A DNA stretch of 6,259 nucleotides. It comes from Coriobacteriia bacterium. GTDB lineage: Bacteria > Actinomycetota > Coriobacteriia > Coriobacteriales > UBA8131. Positions 6,029 to 6,259 of the stretch are shown piece by piece. Under the pieces are notes generated by a model. It saw nothing but the letters and a program-made list of their open reading frames with translations, made no database searches and had not been told where the DNA came from. How positions within the stretch are numbered: position 1 is the stretch's first letter; each line of letters opens with the position of its first letter. The DNA lies in assembly GCA_009779015.1 (NCBI GenBank), contig WRFC01000050.1:1-6259 (forward strand), read 5' to 3'. The position numbers and the translations under genes are program-made.

Positions 6029-6259
6029 CAGCTCATCCGGTGCGTCATATTGCATTAGTTCAATAGTTCACTAGAATCCCACAAGACGGAGCTTAAAGAA
6101 TCACGAACGTTAAAGCCTCATCAATTACTGATGATTTGTTGGTTTTAGCCCGTTATTAATGTTCGGAGCCCTATTTACTACCGCTGGCAGACAGCGTTGC
6201 CCATCCATAGAAACTGATGATGTTTTGGAGAAATACCAGATCAAACAGGGTATACTGAG
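6029..6259. promoter_or_regulatory. AT-rich leader and presumed promoter region of the reductase operon
   Basis: No gene is visible here. The stretch 6061-6180 has 46 G or C in 120 bases, far below the coding sequence to its left, as expected for a promoter region. The minus-strand operon must start here or further right. I could not find a minus-strand -35/-10 pair good enough to name. A TATACT hexamer on the plus strand (6251-6256) could belong to a divergent promoter, but the nearest -35-like TTGGAG (6225-6230) is 20 nt away, which is too far to trust. Confidence 0.45.
6118..6134. promoter_or_regulatory. Dyad TCATCA-N5-TGATGA, candidate operator
   Basis: TCATCA (6118-6123) and TGATGA (6129-6134) are exact complements around ATTAC. 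The dyad is centred about 110 nt upstream of the torD-like start, a plausible place for a regulator of the operon. The 9-mer ACTGATGAT, which spans its right arm (6127-6135), occurs again at 6213-6221. Arms this short can arise by chance. Confidence 0.35.

Noticed and set aside
6236..6249. Possible FNR/CRP-type site (ATCAA half, TTGAT on the minus strand).
   Set aside because: Only one half-site is present; the second half does not match at the required spacing.
6217..6258. 13-codon plus-strand mini-frame at the right edge, starting ATGATG.
   Set aside because: There is no Shine-Dalgarno and it is too short to distinguish from chance.

Overview
The window carries six complete protein-coding genes and two non-coding regions with structure. 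The proteins are those of an anaerobically respiring bacterium: a Tat-exported molybdopterin oxidoreductase with its own TorD-type chaperone, a four-cluster ferredoxin subunit and an NrfD/PsrC membrane anchor. Together with the EFR1-like flavodoxin/ferredoxin protein and the GC-rich coding sequence, this resembles the gut Coriobacteriia/Eggerthellales, which carry many such reductase operons. That assignment is an inference from gene content and no taxonomic marker is present.

Layout. On the plus strand at the left are a small zinc-ribbon protein (60-305) and an EFR1-like protein with an N-terminal flavodoxin fold and two C-terminal [4Fe-4S] motifs (351-1313). The flavodoxin part is interrupted by about 13 tandem tetrapeptides. 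A gene-free convergent gap follows (1314-1670). It holds a C-rich imperfect repeat array with a period near 36 nt, a perfect 14-bp hairpin and a 12-bp palindrome. The minus strand from 6015 down to 1671 is one compact operon in the order torD-like, catalytic subunit, Fe-S subunit, NrfD anchor. Its junctions are a 10-nt overlap, a 1-nt overlap and a 6-nt gap. The right end (6016-6259) is AT-rich and gene-free and presumably holds the operon's promoter. A short dyad and a repeated 9-mer are visible there.

How the genes work together. The TorD-like chaperone should bind the catalytic precursor until the molybdenum cofactor is inserted and then release it to the Tat pathway. The mature enzyme (Mo-bisPGD plus one [4Fe-4S]) would sit on the outer face of the membrane, wired through the four clusters of the ferredoxin subunit to the menaquinone-interacting NrfD anchor. 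The catalytic subunit has a cysteine (Cys176) where the Mo ligand is expected. This places it nearer the polysulfide/thiosulfate/tetrathionate/arsenate-type enzymes than the serine-ligated DMSO reductases. The substrate cannot be read from the sequence. The EFR1-like protein is a probable cytoplasmic electron carrier, and no functional link to the convergent operon is shown.

The most unusual element is the 12-nt-periodic coding repeat inside the flavodoxin domain, followed by the second, non-coding repeat array just downstream of the same gene.
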